64,000 bases of DNA from Massilia eburnea (GTDB lineage Bacteria; Pseudomonadota; Gammaproteobacteria; Burkholderiales; Burkholderiaceae_D): assembly GCF_009720745.1 (NCBI RefSeq), contig NZ_WNKX01000018.1, forward strand, positions 62,001-126,000, given 5' to 3'. Shown in pieces: positions 8,011 to 17,011 of the stretch (its first letter is position 1; each line of letters starts with the position of its first letter). The position numbers and the translations under genes are program-made. A model generated the notes under the pieces. It saw only the letters and a list, made by a program, of their open reading frames with translations, was not told the DNA's origin and searched no databases.

Positions 8011-8928
8011 ATGAAACTGCATCCTTACATCGGCCGTTTTGCGCCCTCCCCGACCGGACCACTGCACCTTGGCTCGCTGGTGGCCGCCATGGCCAGCTAT
8101 CTCGACGCCAAGGTCCACGGCGGGACGTGGCTGGTGCGGGTGGAGGACGTGGACCGCGACCGCAACGTGGCCGGCGCCGACCAGCACATCCTCTCATCGC
8201 TGCAGCGCTGCGGCATGCAATGGGATGGCGACGTAACGTGGCAGCTGCAGCGACAGGATTTGTATGAAGCGGCGCTGCGCCAGCTTGGCGAAAACATCTA
8301 CCCTTGCGCCTGTTCGCGCAGGGAAATTGCCGACTCCCAGCTGCGCCTGGGCCAGGCTGGCCAGCCGAACCTGGTCTATCCCGGCACTTGCCGCCAGGGC
8401 CTGGCGCCCGGCCGCACGGCGCGTGCCCTGCGCCTGCGCACGCCGCAGCAGCCGCATTGCATCATCCGCTTCCACGACCGCTTTGCCGGCGACATAAGCC
8501 AGGACATCACGGCCGAAGTGGGTGATTTCGTGATACGCCGGGCTGACGGTTTCTGGGCCTACCAGCTGGCGGTGGTGGTGGACGATGGTGCGCAAGGCAT
8601 CACCGACATCGTGCGCGGCGCCGACCTGCTGGACTCCACGCCGCGCCAGATATTCCTGCAGCAGCTGCTTGGCTTGCCGCAGCCGCGCTACCTGCACGTG
8701 CCGGTGGTGGTCAATGCCGACGGCGAGAAGCTGTCCAAGCAAACGGGCGCACAAGCGTTCGATACCGGCGCCCCGGCCGAAAGCCTGCTCGGCAGCGCCC
8801 TGTTGCCGGCTGCGCGCTTGCTCGGCCTGGCGATACAGGCCGAGACGATCGACGCCTTCTGGCGCGCCGCCGTGCCAGCCTGGGATGCGGTGCTGCGCGC
8901 CCACGGTGAGTCGCCGCACAGACCCTGA
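8011..8928 (+). CDS. gluQ: Glutamyl-Q tRNA(Asp) synthetase
   Basis: A 305-residue paralogue of the glutamyl-tRNA synthetase catalytic domain. In this family it attaches glutamate to queuosine at position 34 of tRNA-Asp in the cytoplasm. The class I signature is seen as FAPSPTGPLHLGSL near residues 10-22, with HLGS as the HIGH motif, and KLSKQ near residue 237 as the KMSKS motif. Zinc ligands are visible as CAC (about 99-101), then Tyr and Cys in VYPGTC. There is no anticodon-binding domain, as expected, and the length matches E. coli GluQRS (about 300). Confidence 0.95.
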   Translation: MKLHPYIGRFAPSPTGPLHLGSLVAAMASYLDAKVHGGTWLVRVEDVDRDRNVAGADQHILSSLQRCGMQWDGDVTWQLQRQDLYEAALRQLGENIYPCACSRREIADSQLRLGQAGQPNLVYPGTCRQGLAPGRTARALRLRTPQQPHCIIRFHDRFAGDISQDITAEVGDFVIRRADGFWAYQLAVVVDDGAQGITDIVRGADLLDSTPRQIFLQQLLGLPQPRYLHVPVVVNADGEKLSKQTGAQAFDTGAPAESLLGSALLPAARLLGLAIQAETIDAFWRAAVPAWDAVLRAHGESPHRP

Positions 8929-8975
8929 TTGGTGCTGGCCGCACACTGCCTGCATCATGCGAAAGGAGGTGGGCC

Positions 8976-9281
8976 ATGCGGCTCCTGATTATCTCTGCCT
9001 TGTGCGCGACGGCGCTGCCGGCGGCCGCCGACGACAGCCTGTACCGCTGCATCGACACCCAGGGCGTCGTGATGCTGACCGACCGCCCTTGTGAAACTTT
9101 GGCGGTGGCGGCGCGCCCCGTTCTGGAAAAGGAGCATTTCGTACTGCCGCCTTCGGAGCAGGGGCGCAGCCGCTGGGCCAGCAAACCGCCGGTGACCTTG
9201 CAGCCTAAAATCGATGTCGAAACCCTGCGCCTGGCGCGCCAGGCACTCGCGTTGCGCGAGAAGGTCGCCAGCGCACGTTGA
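8976..9281 (+). CDS. Small DUF4124-like exported protein
   Basis: A 101-residue protein with a signal peptide cleaved near residue 18 (PAAA/DDS). The mature start (LYRCIDTQGVVMLTDRPC) has the DUF4124 pattern of an aromatic, Cys, Gly, 'T-D-x-P-C' strand. The two Cys residues could pair. The rest is a helical, basic tail. A full AAAGGAGGT Shine-Dalgarno sequence at 8962-8969 precedes the start, predicting strong translation. It lies 47 bases after gluQ on the same strand. Function unknown. Confidence 0.75.
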   Translation: MRLLIISALCATALPAAADDSLYRCIDTQGVVMLTDRPCETLAVAARPVLEKEHFVLPPSEQGRSRWASKPPVTLQPKIDVETLRLARQALALREKVASAR

Positions 9282-9285
9282 AGCG

Positions 9286-9642
9286 CTACGCTTCGCTATC
9301 CTCCAGCGGCAGCAAGAGCATGCAGCCGGCCGCCGCCCCATGCACGATGGGCAGGAACAGCAGTGTCACCAGGGCCGGGGCTTCCGGATCACTGACGGAA
9401 AAGTAAGTTATCGCCACCGCCATCACGATCGGCGCCAGCGGCAGGATGGCCGCGCCGATGGTGGCCGGATTCAGGCGGCGCACGGCCAGCATATTCAACA
9501 GCAATGCCAGCAGGTAGAGGGTGCGGTACACCCATTCGGAGCGGGCGGTAGCAAAGTGCAGTTCCGCAAGCATCCCTTGCATGAGTAACCCGAGCAATAA
9601 GGTGAATAAAAGCGCGGGCAAAGCAGAGCGTTCCATGATCAC
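9286..9642 (-). CDS. Small integral membrane protein, unknown function
   Basis: A 118-residue protein with about four hydrophobic segments (near 5-22, 38-55, 60-80 and 90-110), so it is probably an inner-membrane protein. I start it at GTG 9642 because GGGAGG lies five bases upstream; an ATG two codons later is 11 bases from that box. No family motif is recognised. It converges on the DUF4124-like gene with a 4-base gap. The 256 bases on its 5' side up to 9898 hold no gene that I can support. Confidence 0.6.
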   Translation of the reverse strand: MIMERSALPALLFTLLLGLLMQGMLAELHFATARSEWVYRTLYLLALLLNMLAVRRLNPATIGAAILPLAPIVMAVAITYFSVSDPEAPALVTLLFLPIVHGAAAGCMLLLPLEDSEA

Positions 9643-9858
9643 TTTGGCCTCCCATCGTCACTAAAAGTAACAAAGCAGGTTCTGTGCCACGCCTTTATGT
9701 CAAGGGGAACTCAATCGTGCGTCGCGGAATGTGGGGATTTCTGTAAGGAATTTCGACATGTAGCGGTTGAAGCGAACCGGGTGACAGCCAGGCTGCAATA
9801 CACGGCCAGTAGCAGTCCGGGTAGCAGTCTCATAGCTGATCCATGGCAGCACGCGGGT

Positions 9859-9864
9859 TATAAT
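9859..9864 (+). promoter_or_regulatory. Candidate -10 box of the alpha/beta hydrolase gene
   Basis: A perfect TATAAT lies 35 bases before the hydrolase ATG, in a locally less GC-rich stretch. No convincing TTGACA-like hexamer is seen 16-18 bases upstream, so this is a weak call based on the -10 alone. Confidence 0.3.
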
Positions 9865-9898
9865 AGCGGGCTTATCTTTTGGATAACCGGTTTTCAAG

Positions 9899-10690
9899 AT
9901 GACGACGCACACCAAGACAGACCCTCGCCCCGCCGTTGTTTTACTGCACAGTTCGCTCAGCTCGCGCAGCCAGTGGGCCACCCTGATGGCCGAGCAAGAG
10001 GCCAATTTCCGTTTCATCGCCATTGATCTGTTGGGCTACGGCAAGTCCGCCTTCCCGACCGAGGCCGCTGCCGCCGGCTACACGCTGGCGCATGAAGCCG
10101 ACGCCGTAGCTGCCGCCCTGGCCTCCCACCTGGACGCTGGCGAGCAATTCCACCTGGTCGGCCACTCCTATGGCGGCGCCACCGCCCTGCGCCTGGCGCG
10201 CCAGATGCGCGAGCGCGTGCTGTCCTTGTCGGTCTTCGAACCGGTCGCCTTCCACCTGCTGCCGGCGGCTGACGCAGGCCGCCAGGAAATCGAAGCCGTC
10301 GTGGCGCGCATCAATGCCGCATCGACGGCGGAAGACGCCACCCGTACCTTCATCGATTATTGGAACCGCGACGGCGCCTTCGACGCCCTGCCGGAAGTAC
10401 AGCGCCACCGCTTCACCAACGGCATCGCCAAGGTCAAGCTGGACTTTGTAGCCTTGCTCGGCGAGCCGGCCCGCCCCGCCGACATGGCACTGCTGGACAT
10501 GCCGGCGCTGGTGATGGCCGGCGCCAAGGGCCCCGCCTCCACCCGCCGCGTGGCCGACACCCTGGCCGCCGCGCTGCCGCAGGCGCGGTTCACCCTGACC
10601 GCCGGCGGCCATATGGCGCCGATCACGCACGCCGCGGCCGTCAATGAAGTGCTGCTTGGCTTCCTGGAAAACCAGCGCTTGATCGCCTGA
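9899..10690 (+). CDS. Alpha/beta-fold hydrolase
   Basis: A 263-residue soluble hydrolase with no signal peptide. The oxyanion loop region is LLHSSLSSRSQW (about 16-27). The nucleophile elbow is GHSYGGA near residue 88. The catalytic His is in AGGHMAPITHA near residue 238, and an Asp ahead of it completes the usual triad. It resembles the esterase/epoxide-hydrolase-like group in size; the substrate cannot be told. A perfect TATAAT stands upstream. It appears monocistronic or cotranscribed with the small gene that follows. Confidence 0.85.
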   Translation: MTTHTKTDPRPAVVLLHSSLSSRSQWATLMAEQEANFRFIAIDLLGYGKSAFPTEAAAAGYTLAHEADAVAAALASHLDAGEQFHLVGHSYGGATALRLARQMRERVLSLSVFEPVAFHLLPAADAGRQEIEAVVARINAASTAEDATRTFIDYWNRDGAFDALPEVQRHRFTNGIAKVKLDFVALLGEPARPADMALLDMPALVMAGAKGPASTRRVADTLAAALPQARFTLTAGGHMAPITHAAAVNEVLLGFLENQRLIA

Positions 10691-10736
10691 ATGTATTGTT
10701 CGATAATGTCCGGATAACAATCCGGGGGGCGGCATC

Positions 10737-10928
10737 ATGAGCGATACGCGATACAACCAGCAGTTGGCGGTCCAGGTGGACAAGGGCATTGAGCTGCTGG
10801 CGCAAATGGGCGCGGCCAACGCCTGGATTTATATGCAAAGCAACCAGGTTCCGCGCAGCGTTATCCTGCGCGTGCTGGCCTACCCCGAGCAGCGCCGCCG
10901 CCACAGTTCCAGCCCCTCACTGCATTAA
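10737..10928 (+). CDS. Small hypothetical protein (63 aa)
   Basis: A 63-residue soluble protein with a charged amphipathic N-terminal half and a basic C-terminus (EQRRRHSSS). GGGGGGC stands eight bases before the ATG as a good ribosome-binding site, and codon use matches the neighbours, so I accept it as real. It overlaps the 3' end of the convergent lysR gene by 12 bases. A short 5-bp hairpin (CCGGA/TCCGG, 10710-10725) touches the ribosome-binding site. No function can be assigned. Confidence 0.6.
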   Translation: MSDTRYNQQLAVQVDKGIELLAQMGAANAWIYMQSNQVPRSVILRVLAYPEQRRRHSSSPSLH

Positions 10929-11801
10929 GTTCAACTCGCGCACGGCCTGCAGCACGCGCAGCTTGGCGGCATCGGGCCGCTTGCCGCTGCGCCAGGCCAC
11001 CATTGCCTCCCATTCCCAGCGAGGCAAATCCCTGATCACCAGTTTTACCAGGTTGCCCAGCTTGAGCTGGCGCGCCGCCGCCATCTCCGGCATGAAGGTC
11101 AGGAAGCCGTGCTCCTGCGCCAGCAGGATGGAGGCCGCTGAAGGCTGGATGGCGTGGATCGGGCTGTCGCTGCGGCGGTGGACGCGGATCATCCGGATCA
11201 ACTCATCGCAATCCTCCCCCCAATATTGGGGCGCCAGCCGCGCATTGGCCACGTCGGCCAGTTGCAGCGGGCCGCGCCTGGTCAGCGGGTGGCCGCGCCG
11301 CACCACGGCCACGATGGGCGATACAGACAGGCGCTCCAGGTGGACGCCGGCGATGGCGGGACACTTCAGCACCAGGCCCAGTTGCACACGTCCGGTCAGC
11401 AGCTTTTCCATGATAACGGGCGAGTGATCGGTGCTGCAGCGGATTTCCAGCGGCGCGTCGGCCAGCTTGAGCAGGATGGGTCCGAACAGCAGCGCCGCCA
11501 GCGAAGGCACGCAGGACAGGGCCACCTGCGGCAGCGCCGGCGCGCCTTGCACCGCCTGCCGCCCCGCCTCGAGCGCGGACAGGGCCTGCTGCGCCGCCGG
11601 CAAAAAAGTCAGGCAGGCCGGCGTCGGCGTGGCGCCGCGCCGGTGCCGTGCGAACAGCTGCACGTTCAGTTGCTCCTCCAGCGCCGCCACGCGCTGGCTC
11701 ACCTGCGGCTGCGACCAGCGGCGCCGCGCCGCGGCCTGGCTGAAACTGCCGCACTCCACGATTTCCAGCAGCAGGGCCAGGTCATCGAAGCTCAGTGACA
11801 T
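10917..11801 (-). CDS. LysR-family regulator, divergent from mdtH
   Basis: A 294-residue LysR protein. The ATG at 11801 (MSLSFDDLALLLEIVE) is preferred over an upstream TTG at 11813. Residues 3-60 form the winged helix (GSFSQAAARRRWSQPQVSQRVAALEEQLNV-like pattern, seen in order). Residues about 90-290 form the periplasmic-binding-like effector domain. It is transcribed away from mdtH with under 90 bases between starts, the classical LysR arrangement, so it probably controls mdtH in response to an unknown compound (inference). Confidence 0.9.
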   Translation of the reverse strand: MSLSFDDLALLLEIVECGSFSQAAARRRWSQPQVSQRVAALEEQLNVQLFARHRRGATPTPACLTFLPAAQQALSALEAGRQAVQGAPALPQVALSCVPSLAALLFGPILLKLADAPLEIRCSTDHSPVIMEKLLTGRVQLGLVLKCPAIAGVHLERLSVSPIVAVVRRGHPLTRRGPLQLADVANARLAPQYWGEDCDELIRMIRVHRRSDSPIHAIQPSAASILLAQEHGFLTFMPEMAAARQLKLGNLVKLVIRDLPRWEWEAMVAWRSGKRPDAAKLRVLQAVRELNLMQ

Positions 11802-11889
11802 AAGCAAATCCAATACGAAATATGATGAGATAACGGCTTCTATTATGTCTCAGTCATCCCTAAGATGTCTGCATCGAATGGGAGGAATG

Positions 11890-13107
11890 ATGTCGGGTGC
11901 AGAAAACGCAAGGCGGCTGGGCAAACGGTTCTTGATGGTCGACCACGTGCTGGTGGTGGGCGGCTTCTACCTGGTGTTTCCCGGCATCGGCCTGCATTTC
12001 GTCGGGCAATTGGGTTGGGCCGCCGCCGCTGTCGGCCTGGCGCTTGGCGCACGCCAGATGGCGCAGCAGGGCATGGCGCTGTTCGGCGGCTCGCTATCGG
12101 ACCGCTTCGGCACCAAGCCCCTGATCGTGGGCGGCATGCTGCTGCGCGCCGCCGGCTTTGGCCTGATGGGCTTCGCCGCCAGCCCGGCATGGCTGCTGCT
12201 GTCCTGCGTGATGTCCGGGCTGGGCGGCAGCCTGTTCGAACCGGCGCGCGGCGCCTTGGCGGTGAAGCTGACGCGCCCTGCGGAGCGGCCGCGCTTCTAT
12301 TCCCTGCTGATGATGCAGGAAAGCGTGTCCGCCGTGACGGGCGCCCTGCTCGGCACCATGCTGCTCGGCGTCGACTTCCGGCTGGTGGGCCTGGGCGGCT
12401 GCGCCCTGTTCGTGCTGGCCGCGCTGGCCAACGCCTGGCTGATGCCGGCCTACCGTGTCGCCACGCCCGGCACGTCCGCCTTCGCGGCCATGCGCATTCC
12501 CTTGCGCGACAAAGCCTACATGCGCCTGGTCCTGACCTTGAGCGGCTACTACATCATGACGGTGCAGCTGATGATGCTGGTGCCCGTTACGTTGACCAAG
12601 CTTTCCGGCACGCCGCGTACCGCGGCCTGGATGTACGCGATGGATGCGGCACTCGCGCTCACTTTGCTGTATCCGGTGGCGCGGCTGGGCGAGCGTTACC
12701 TGACGCTGGAAGCGCGCCTGCTGGGCGGGATCGGCATCATGTCCTGCGCCGTGCTGGCAATGGCGGCTGCACACTCGCTGCCGGCCATGTTCACCTGCAT
12801 CGCAGTGTTCTACAGCGGCTCGCTGGTCGCCGAGCCGGCGCGCGAATCGCTGGTCTCGCGCTACGCACAGCCGTCGGCGCGCGCCAGCTACATGGGCCTG
12901 AGCAGGATCGGCCTGGCGGTCGGCGGTCTCTCGGGCTACACGGCAGGCGGCTGGCTGCTGGACCTGGGCCGCGGCCTGGGCATGCCCGCCCTGCCCTGGC
13001 TGATGCTGGGGGCTATCGGCATGCTGACCCTGGCCGTTCTGGCGCACGGAATGGCGGAAAAAAAAGAGCCCGCCATCAGCAGCGGGCTAAACACTTTGGT
13101 TGGGTAA
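11890..13107 (+). CDS. mdtH: MdtH-like MFS multidrug transporter
   Basis: A 405-residue, 12-helix major facilitator protein closely matching E. coli MdtH (402 residues) along its whole length. The start (MSGAENARRLGKRFLMVD) aligns with MdtH only from the ATG at 11890, which also has GGAGG four bases upstream; an open frame extends further 5' but is not supported. Conserved pieces include GLALGARQMAQQG, the loop GGSLSDRFGTKPL between helices 2 and 3, and AEPARESL. It is predicted to export drugs by proton antiport. Its last codons form a hairpin preceded by an A-run. Confidence 0.88.
   Translation: MSGAENARRLGKRFLMVDHVLVVGGFYLVFPGIGLHFVGQLGWAAAAVGLALGARQMAQQGMALFGGSLSDRFGTKPLIVGGMLLRAAGFGLMGFAASPAWLLLSCVMSGLGGSLFEPARGALAVKLTRPAERPRFYSLLMMQESVSAVTGALLGTMLLGVDFRLVGLGGCALFVLAALANAWLMPAYRVATPGTSAFAAMRIPLRDKAYMRLVLTLSGYYIMTVQLMMLVPVTLTKLSGTPRTAAWMYAMDAALALTLLYPVARLGERYLTLEARLLGGIGIMSCAVLAMAAAHSLPAMFTCIAVFYSGSLVAEPARESLVSRYAQPSARASYMGLSRIGLAVGGLSGYTAGGWLLDLGRGLGMPALPWLMLGAIGMLTLAVLAHGMAEKKEPAISSGLNTLVG
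13058..13088 (-). terminator. Hairpin with A8/U8 run, terminator-like on the minus strand
   Basis: AGCCCGC (13067-13073) pairs with GCGGGCT (13082-13088) around an 8-base loop, and eight A residues stand at 13058-13065. Read on the minus strand this is a stem followed by U8. It lies inside the last codons of mdtH, so its natural use may be to stop leftward transcription from beyond 14104. Confidence 0.4.
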
Positions 13108-13227
13108 TTCATTGTAGTTCGCGAAATTGTGAAACATTCTCACCAATCGTCACCCATGCAAAAATCGTTATAGCAGATCTGAAAAAATGCATCGCAACTG
13201 TTGGGCTACACGGCATAAAATGCTGGG

Positions 13228-14103
13228 ATGAAGACCTACCATGCCGAATGCGTCCTGCCGCTCGCCGCAGAACTGGGCGAAGGCCCGCTCTACCTGCCGG
13301 CGCAAGACCGCCTGCTGTTCGTTGACCTCAAGCGTTGCATCGTGCACGCCTGGGATGCTTCTGCCCATGAGCACCGCAGCTGGCTGCTGCCGGAATATAT
13401 CTGCTGGCTGGTGCCGCGCCGCGATGGCGATGGATTCATGGCAGGATTGCACGACAGCGTCGTGCGCCTGTGGCTGGAGCCGGAGCTGCGCACCGAGCCG
13501 GTCATGCGCGTGGTCGATAGCGCTGCCGGCCAGCGCCTGAACGACGCCAAGGTCGACCCTGCCGGCCGCCTGTGGTTCGGCTCCATGCACAATACCGATT
13601 ACCAGAAGGCCGTGGGCAAACTGTTCCGCCTCGACGCTGGCCTGCAGCTGCAGGTCGCGGACGAGGGTTACCATATCTGCAATGGCCCGACTTTCGCGCC
13701 GGATGGCAGCGTGCTTTATCACTCGGACAGCTTCCACGACGTGACCTACTGTTATCCGCTGTCCGCGGATGGCAGCCTGGGCACGCGCGAAGTATGGCGC
13801 CGCTACACCGGCGGTTCGCCCGATGGCATGCAGGCCGACAGCGAAGGCTGCATCTGGGTTGCCACCTGGGGTGGCAAGCGCGTTTGCCGTTTCAGCCCTT
13901 CCGGCGAACTGCTGGCGGAAGTGCCGCTGCCGACATCGCATCCCGCTTCGCTGGCGTTCGGCGGCGAGGACCTGCGCACCCTGTACATCACCACTGCGCG
14001 CGAAGGCTTGTCGGCGGAGCAGCTGGCCCAGGAGCCCCTGGCTGGCGCAGTGTTCCGCGCCCGCATCGACGTGCCGGGCCTGCCGGCCAACGCTTTCGGC
14101 TGA
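13228..14103 (+). CDS. SMP-30/gluconolactonase-family sugar lactonase
   Basis: A 291-residue six-bladed propeller lactonase, probably cytosolic. All family metal and substrate positions are present: Glu in LGEGPLYL (about residue 14), Asn-Asp in RLNDAKVDPAGRLWFGS, Asn in CNGPTFAPDGS and Asp in SPDGMQADSEGCIWVA. The likely role is opening L-arabinono- or D-galactono-lactone made by the sugar dehydrogenase at 27172. It lies at the edge of the locus, transcribed towards the GbpR-type regulator, with stops directly abutting. In contrast to the second SMP-30 gene at 49081, this copy looks catalytically intact. Confidence 0.85.
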   Translation: MKTYHAECVLPLAAELGEGPLYLPAQDRLLFVDLKRCIVHAWDASAHEHRSWLLPEYICWLVPRRDGDGFMAGLHDSVVRLWLEPELRTEPVMRVVDSAAGQRLNDAKVDPAGRLWFGSMHNTDYQKAVGKLFRLDAGLQLQVADEGYHICNGPTFAPDGSVLYHSDSFHDVTYCYPLSADGSLGTREVWRRYTGGSPDGMQADSEGCIWVATWGGKRVCRFSPSGELLAEVPLPTSHPASLAFGGEDLRTLYITTAREGLSAEQLAQEPLAGAVFRARIDVPGLPANAFG

Positions 14104-15093
14104 TCAGTACAGCTCTTTCGCCGCGCTGCGCACGGCCTGCAACAGCAGGTTGGCGCCCGGCGACATCAGGTGGTCTGCCTTGGTGATGATGCCGAATGCG
14201 TCCATGCGGAACGGCAGCTCCAGCGGCAGGATCGAAAGCACGTTCAACTCTTCGTAGTAGCGCGCCACTTCCACCGGCATCACGTGCAGGGCATCGGTTT
14301 TTTGCAGCAGCGCCGTAATCAGCAGCTGGGAAGTCGTATCCACCACGTCGACCGGCGGTTCCAGCCCTGCGCGGCGGAACATCATGTCGCAGCGATGGCG
14401 CAGGATGCTGCCCTGCGGCGGCAGGATCCACGGGCGGTTGGCGATATCCTTCAATTGCAGCTTGTCGCGCGCCAGCAGCGGGTGGCCGGTGCGCACCACG
14501 GCGCATGCCGGTTCTTCCGTCAATTCTTCGTAGACCAGGCCCGCCGTGCTCTCCTTTTCCAGGATGCGGCCGATCATGAAGTCCAGCGTGCCGCGCTGCA
14601 GGAGTTCCATCAGCACGTTGCTGGCCTCCACCTGTACGCCGATGCGCAGCAGCGGCGCTTCCTTCTTGACGCGGGTGATGGCGTTGGGCAGCAGGTTCAT
14701 GGCGGGCGTCATGATGACGCCGACTTCCACCTGGCCGGACAGGCCGGCTTTCAGCGTCACGATGTCGTCATGCGCCAGGGCCAGGCTGGTGAGGGCCATG
14801 CGGGCGTGGCGGATCATGGTTTCACCGTACAAAGTCGGCTCCATGCCGCGCGGCAGGCGCTCGAACAGCTTCACATCGAGCATGTCCTCCAGGTCCTTGA
14901 GCTGCTTGGATGCGGCAGGCTGCGTCATGTGCAATTCTTCGGCTGCACGGTGGATGTTGCGGTGCTCATCCAGCGCGATCATCAGCAGCAGTTGGCGGGT
15001 TTTTAACCTCGCCTTCAGGAACCAGTTGGGATTCGGGGTAGTCATGCGGGGCATGATACCACCGCCGTTATCCACCAATAAGTCGCGCTTCAT
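14104..15093 (-). CDS. GbpR-type LysR regulator (copy 1)
   Basis: A 329-residue LysR protein of the galactose-binding-protein-regulator type. The helix-turn-helix is around residues 32-75 (RNIHRAAEELHMTQPAASKQL), followed by the family-typical LFERLPRG. The effector domain is about 105-320. The ATG at 15093 overlaps the GH43 stop as ATGA; alternative starts at 15054 or 15045 also fit the homology. It is related along its length to the regulator at 49984 (shared LFERLPRG, GLSG, GSILR). As the last gene of the ytfQRT-yjfF operon, it is likely to regulate this operon by sugar sensing (inference). Confidence 0.88.
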   Translation of the reverse strand: MKRDLLVDNGGGIMPRMTTPNPNWFLKARLKTRQLLLMIALDEHRNIHRAAEELHMTQPAASKQLKDLEDMLDVKLFERLPRGMEPTLYGETMIRHARMALTSLALAHDDIVTLKAGLSGQVEVGVIMTPAMNLLPNAITRVKKEAPLLRIGVQVEASNVLMELLQRGTLDFMIGRILEKESTAGLVYEELTEEPACAVVRTGHPLLARDKLQLKDIANRPWILPPQGSILRHRCDMMFRRAGLEPPVDVVDTTSQLLITALLQKTDALHVMPVEVARYYEELNVLSILPLELPFRMDAFGIITKADHLMSPGANLLLQAVRSAAKELY

Positions 15094-16046
15094 TTGCAGC
15101 CCGCCGAAGGATTGGCGGCCGGGCCTTCCGCCGTTTGCGGGATAAAGGCGATCGTGCCGTCCGGGTTGTAGTGCAGTTCTTCCACTGCGACGGAGCGGCG
15201 GAATTCGCCGCCGGTCGGCAGCTTGTCGTTGTGGTAGAAGATGTAGGACTTGCCGTTGAAGTCGATGATCGCCTGGTGGATGGTCTTGACTACCTTGTTC
15301 ATGTCCATGATCTTGCCGCGGAAGGTCCAGGGGCCGGTGGCGCTTGGTCCGGTGGCGTAGGCCGTCTCCTCCGGGAAGTTGCGCGAGTAGCTCAGGTAGT
15401 AGGTCTTGTCGTGGCGGTGCAGGTAGGCCGCCTCGGTGAAGTTGTCGATGCCGACAGTGTGGATCGGGCCATCGAGCTCGATCATGTTTGGCTTCAGCCT
15501 GGCATATTTCAGCACGCGGTTGCCCCAGTACAGGTAGGCCTGGCCATCCTTGTCGATGAAAACCGCTGGGTCGATGTCATCCCAGGGGATGTCGGTCTCC
15601 CTGGTCATGTCGTTGCTGACCAGGGCGCTGCCGCGCGCATCGACGAAGGGGCCGCTCGGCTTGTCCGACACGGCGACGCCAATCGCCTTGCCAGGCTTGC
15701 TCGCATCATGTTCGACGGGCGCGTAGAAATAGTATTTGCCGTAGCGCTTGGTGACGTCGGCGGCCCAGGCGTCGGCCTTGGCCCATTTGAAGGCCTTCAC
15801 GTTCAGCGGCGAACCCTGGTCGGTCCAGTTCTTCATGTCGCAGGATGAGAGCACGCGCCACTCGCGCATGACGTAGTCCTTGCCATCTTTCGGCGCCTCG
15901 TCATGGCCGACATAAAGGTAGACGCGGTTGCCGTCGACCAGGGCGGCCGGGTCGGCAGTGAAAATGTCCTTGACGATCGGATTGCCCGCCTGGGCCAGCG
16001 TAGTCAGCGTAGCCAGTGCCGATGCGACGGCTGCTTTCTTGAACAT
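15090..16046 (-). CDS. GH43 glycosidase, exported (arabinosidase-like)
   Basis: A 318-residue five-bladed propeller enzyme with a signal peptide cleaved near AQA/GN (residue 20). The three catalytic acids of GH43 are visible: base Asp in FTADPAALV (about 32), modulator Asp in DDIDPAVFID (about 160) and acid Glu in NFTEAAYL (about 206). It probably releases L-arabinofuranose (or xylose) from side chains in the periplasm. GGAG precedes the ATG at 16046. It is cotranscribed after the ABC permease genes, so the hydrolase and the importer for its product share an mRNA. Confidence 0.88.
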   Translation of the reverse strand: MFKKAAVASALATLTTLAQAGNPIVKDIFTADPAALVDGNRVYLYVGHDEAPKDGKDYVMREWRVLSSCDMKNWTDQGSPLNVKAFKWAKADAWAADVTKRYGKYYFYAPVEHDASKPGKAIGVAVSDKPSGPFVDARGSALVSNDMTRETDIPWDDIDPAVFIDKDGQAYLYWGNRVLKYARLKPNMIELDGPIHTVGIDNFTEAAYLHRHDKTYYLSYSRNFPEETAYATGPSATGPWTFRGKIMDMNKVVKTIHQAIIDFNGKSYIFYHNDKLPTGGEFRRSVAVEELHYNPDGTIAFIPQTAEGPAANPSAGCK

Positions 16047-16057
16047 GGAGTCTCCTT

Positions 16058-17011
16058 TTAGTTTTTCTGTTTCCAGGCCAGCAGGCGTTGCAGGGCGCAG
16101 AAGGCGAACAGCAGCACGCCGATGACAATCTTGGTCCACCACGAACTGAGCGTGCCGTCGAAGACGATCAGGGTCTGGATGGCGCCGAGCACCAGTACGC
16201 CGGTGAGCGCGCCCGCCACATAGCCATAGCCGCCCGTCAGCAGCGTGCCACCAATCACCACCGCGGCGATGGCATCGAGTTCGGTGCCCTGAGCGTGCTG
16301 CCCGTACCCGGACAGCATGTAGAACGCGAACAGCAGGCCGGCCAGGGACGCGCAGCCGCCGCTGATGGCGTACACGGCGACCTTGGTGGCGCCGACGGGA
16401 AGCCCCATCATCTGCGCCGATTGCTCGTTGCCGCCGACCGCATACACGGCGCGGCCGAATGGGGTAAGGTGCGCCACCGCCATCGCTACCGCCAGCAGGG
16501 CGAGGGCCACCAGCACGCCGGGTGAGACAAAGCCGTCGAAGATGCTGATCTGCGCCTGCGAAATGGCGACAAAGGCCGGGTCTTCGATCGGGATCGAATT
16601 CACGCTGATCAGGTAGCACAGGCCGCGCGCCAGGAACATGCCGCCCAGGGTAACGATGAACGGTTGCAGGCGGAAGAAGTGGATCAGGGCGCCCATGCCG
16701 GCGCCGAATACGGCGCCCATCACCAGCACGGCGGCCATCACGGCGGCTGGCGGCCAGTGCGCTGCATGCAGCAGCCAGGCCGCCACCATCGTGCTGAGGG
16801 CGAGCACGGAGCCCACCGACAAGTCGATGCCGCCCGACAGGATGACGAAGCTCATGCCGATGGCAATCACCAGCAGGAAGGCATTATCGATCAACAGGTT
16901 CAGCATCACCTGCAGCGACAGGAAGCCGGGATAGGCGGCTCCGCCGGCCACCAGCAGTACCAGCAGCAGGCCGACTGTGACAAGGGAAGTGAAATACGGG
17001 GCGCGGGTCAT
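16058..17011 (-). CDS. yjfF: Sugar ABC transporter permease, YjfF-like
   Basis: A 317-residue inner-membrane permease of the BPD_transp_2/AraH class, with about nine hydrophobic segments. The sequence GMSFVILSGGIDLSVGSVLAL is a typical hallmark, and the C-terminal half matches YjfF. An AGGAG box precedes the ATG at 17011, which overlaps the ytfT stop as ATGA. With YtfT it forms the heterodimeric membrane channel of a YtfQRT-YjfF importer; in E. coli this system takes up galactofuranose, and here it probably takes arabinofuranose as well (inference from the surrounding arabinofuranosidases). Confidence 0.92.
   Translation of the reverse strand: MTRAPYFTSLVTVGLLLVLLVAGGAAYPGFLSLQVMLNLLIDNAFLLVIAIGMSFVILSGGIDLSVGSVLALSTMVAAWLLHAAHWPPAAVMAAVLVMGAVFGAGMGALIHFFRLQPFIVTLGGMFLARGLCYLISVNSIPIEDPAFVAISQAQISIFDGFVSPGVLVALALLAVAMAVAHLTPFGRAVYAVGGNEQSAQMMGLPVGATKVAVYAISGGCASLAGLLFAFYMLSGYGQHAQGTELDAIAAVVIGGTLLTGGYGYVAGALTGVLVLGAIQTLIVFDGTLSSWWTKIVIGVLLFAFCALQRLLAWKQKN

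Noticed and set aside
6216..8267. A 683-codon plus-strand open frame across the M28 gene
   Set aside because: It is antisense to a clear M28 peptidase with all ligands, and its product is His/Arg-rich and low complexity, the usual shadow of GC-rich coding on the other strand.
9700..10023. A 107-codon minus-strand open frame over the hydrolase promoter
   Set aside because: It overlaps the 5' end of the well-supported hydrolase gene, lacks a good ribosome-binding site and has no family features.
10710..10725. Riboswitch-like hairpin at the ribosome-binding site of the 63-aa gene
   Set aside because: The stem is only 5 bp and no conserved aptamer sequence is apparent.
11431..11889. N-terminal extension of MdtH back to 11431
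   Set aside because: It is antisense to the lysR gene, and homology with MdtH begins exactly at the ATG at 11890.
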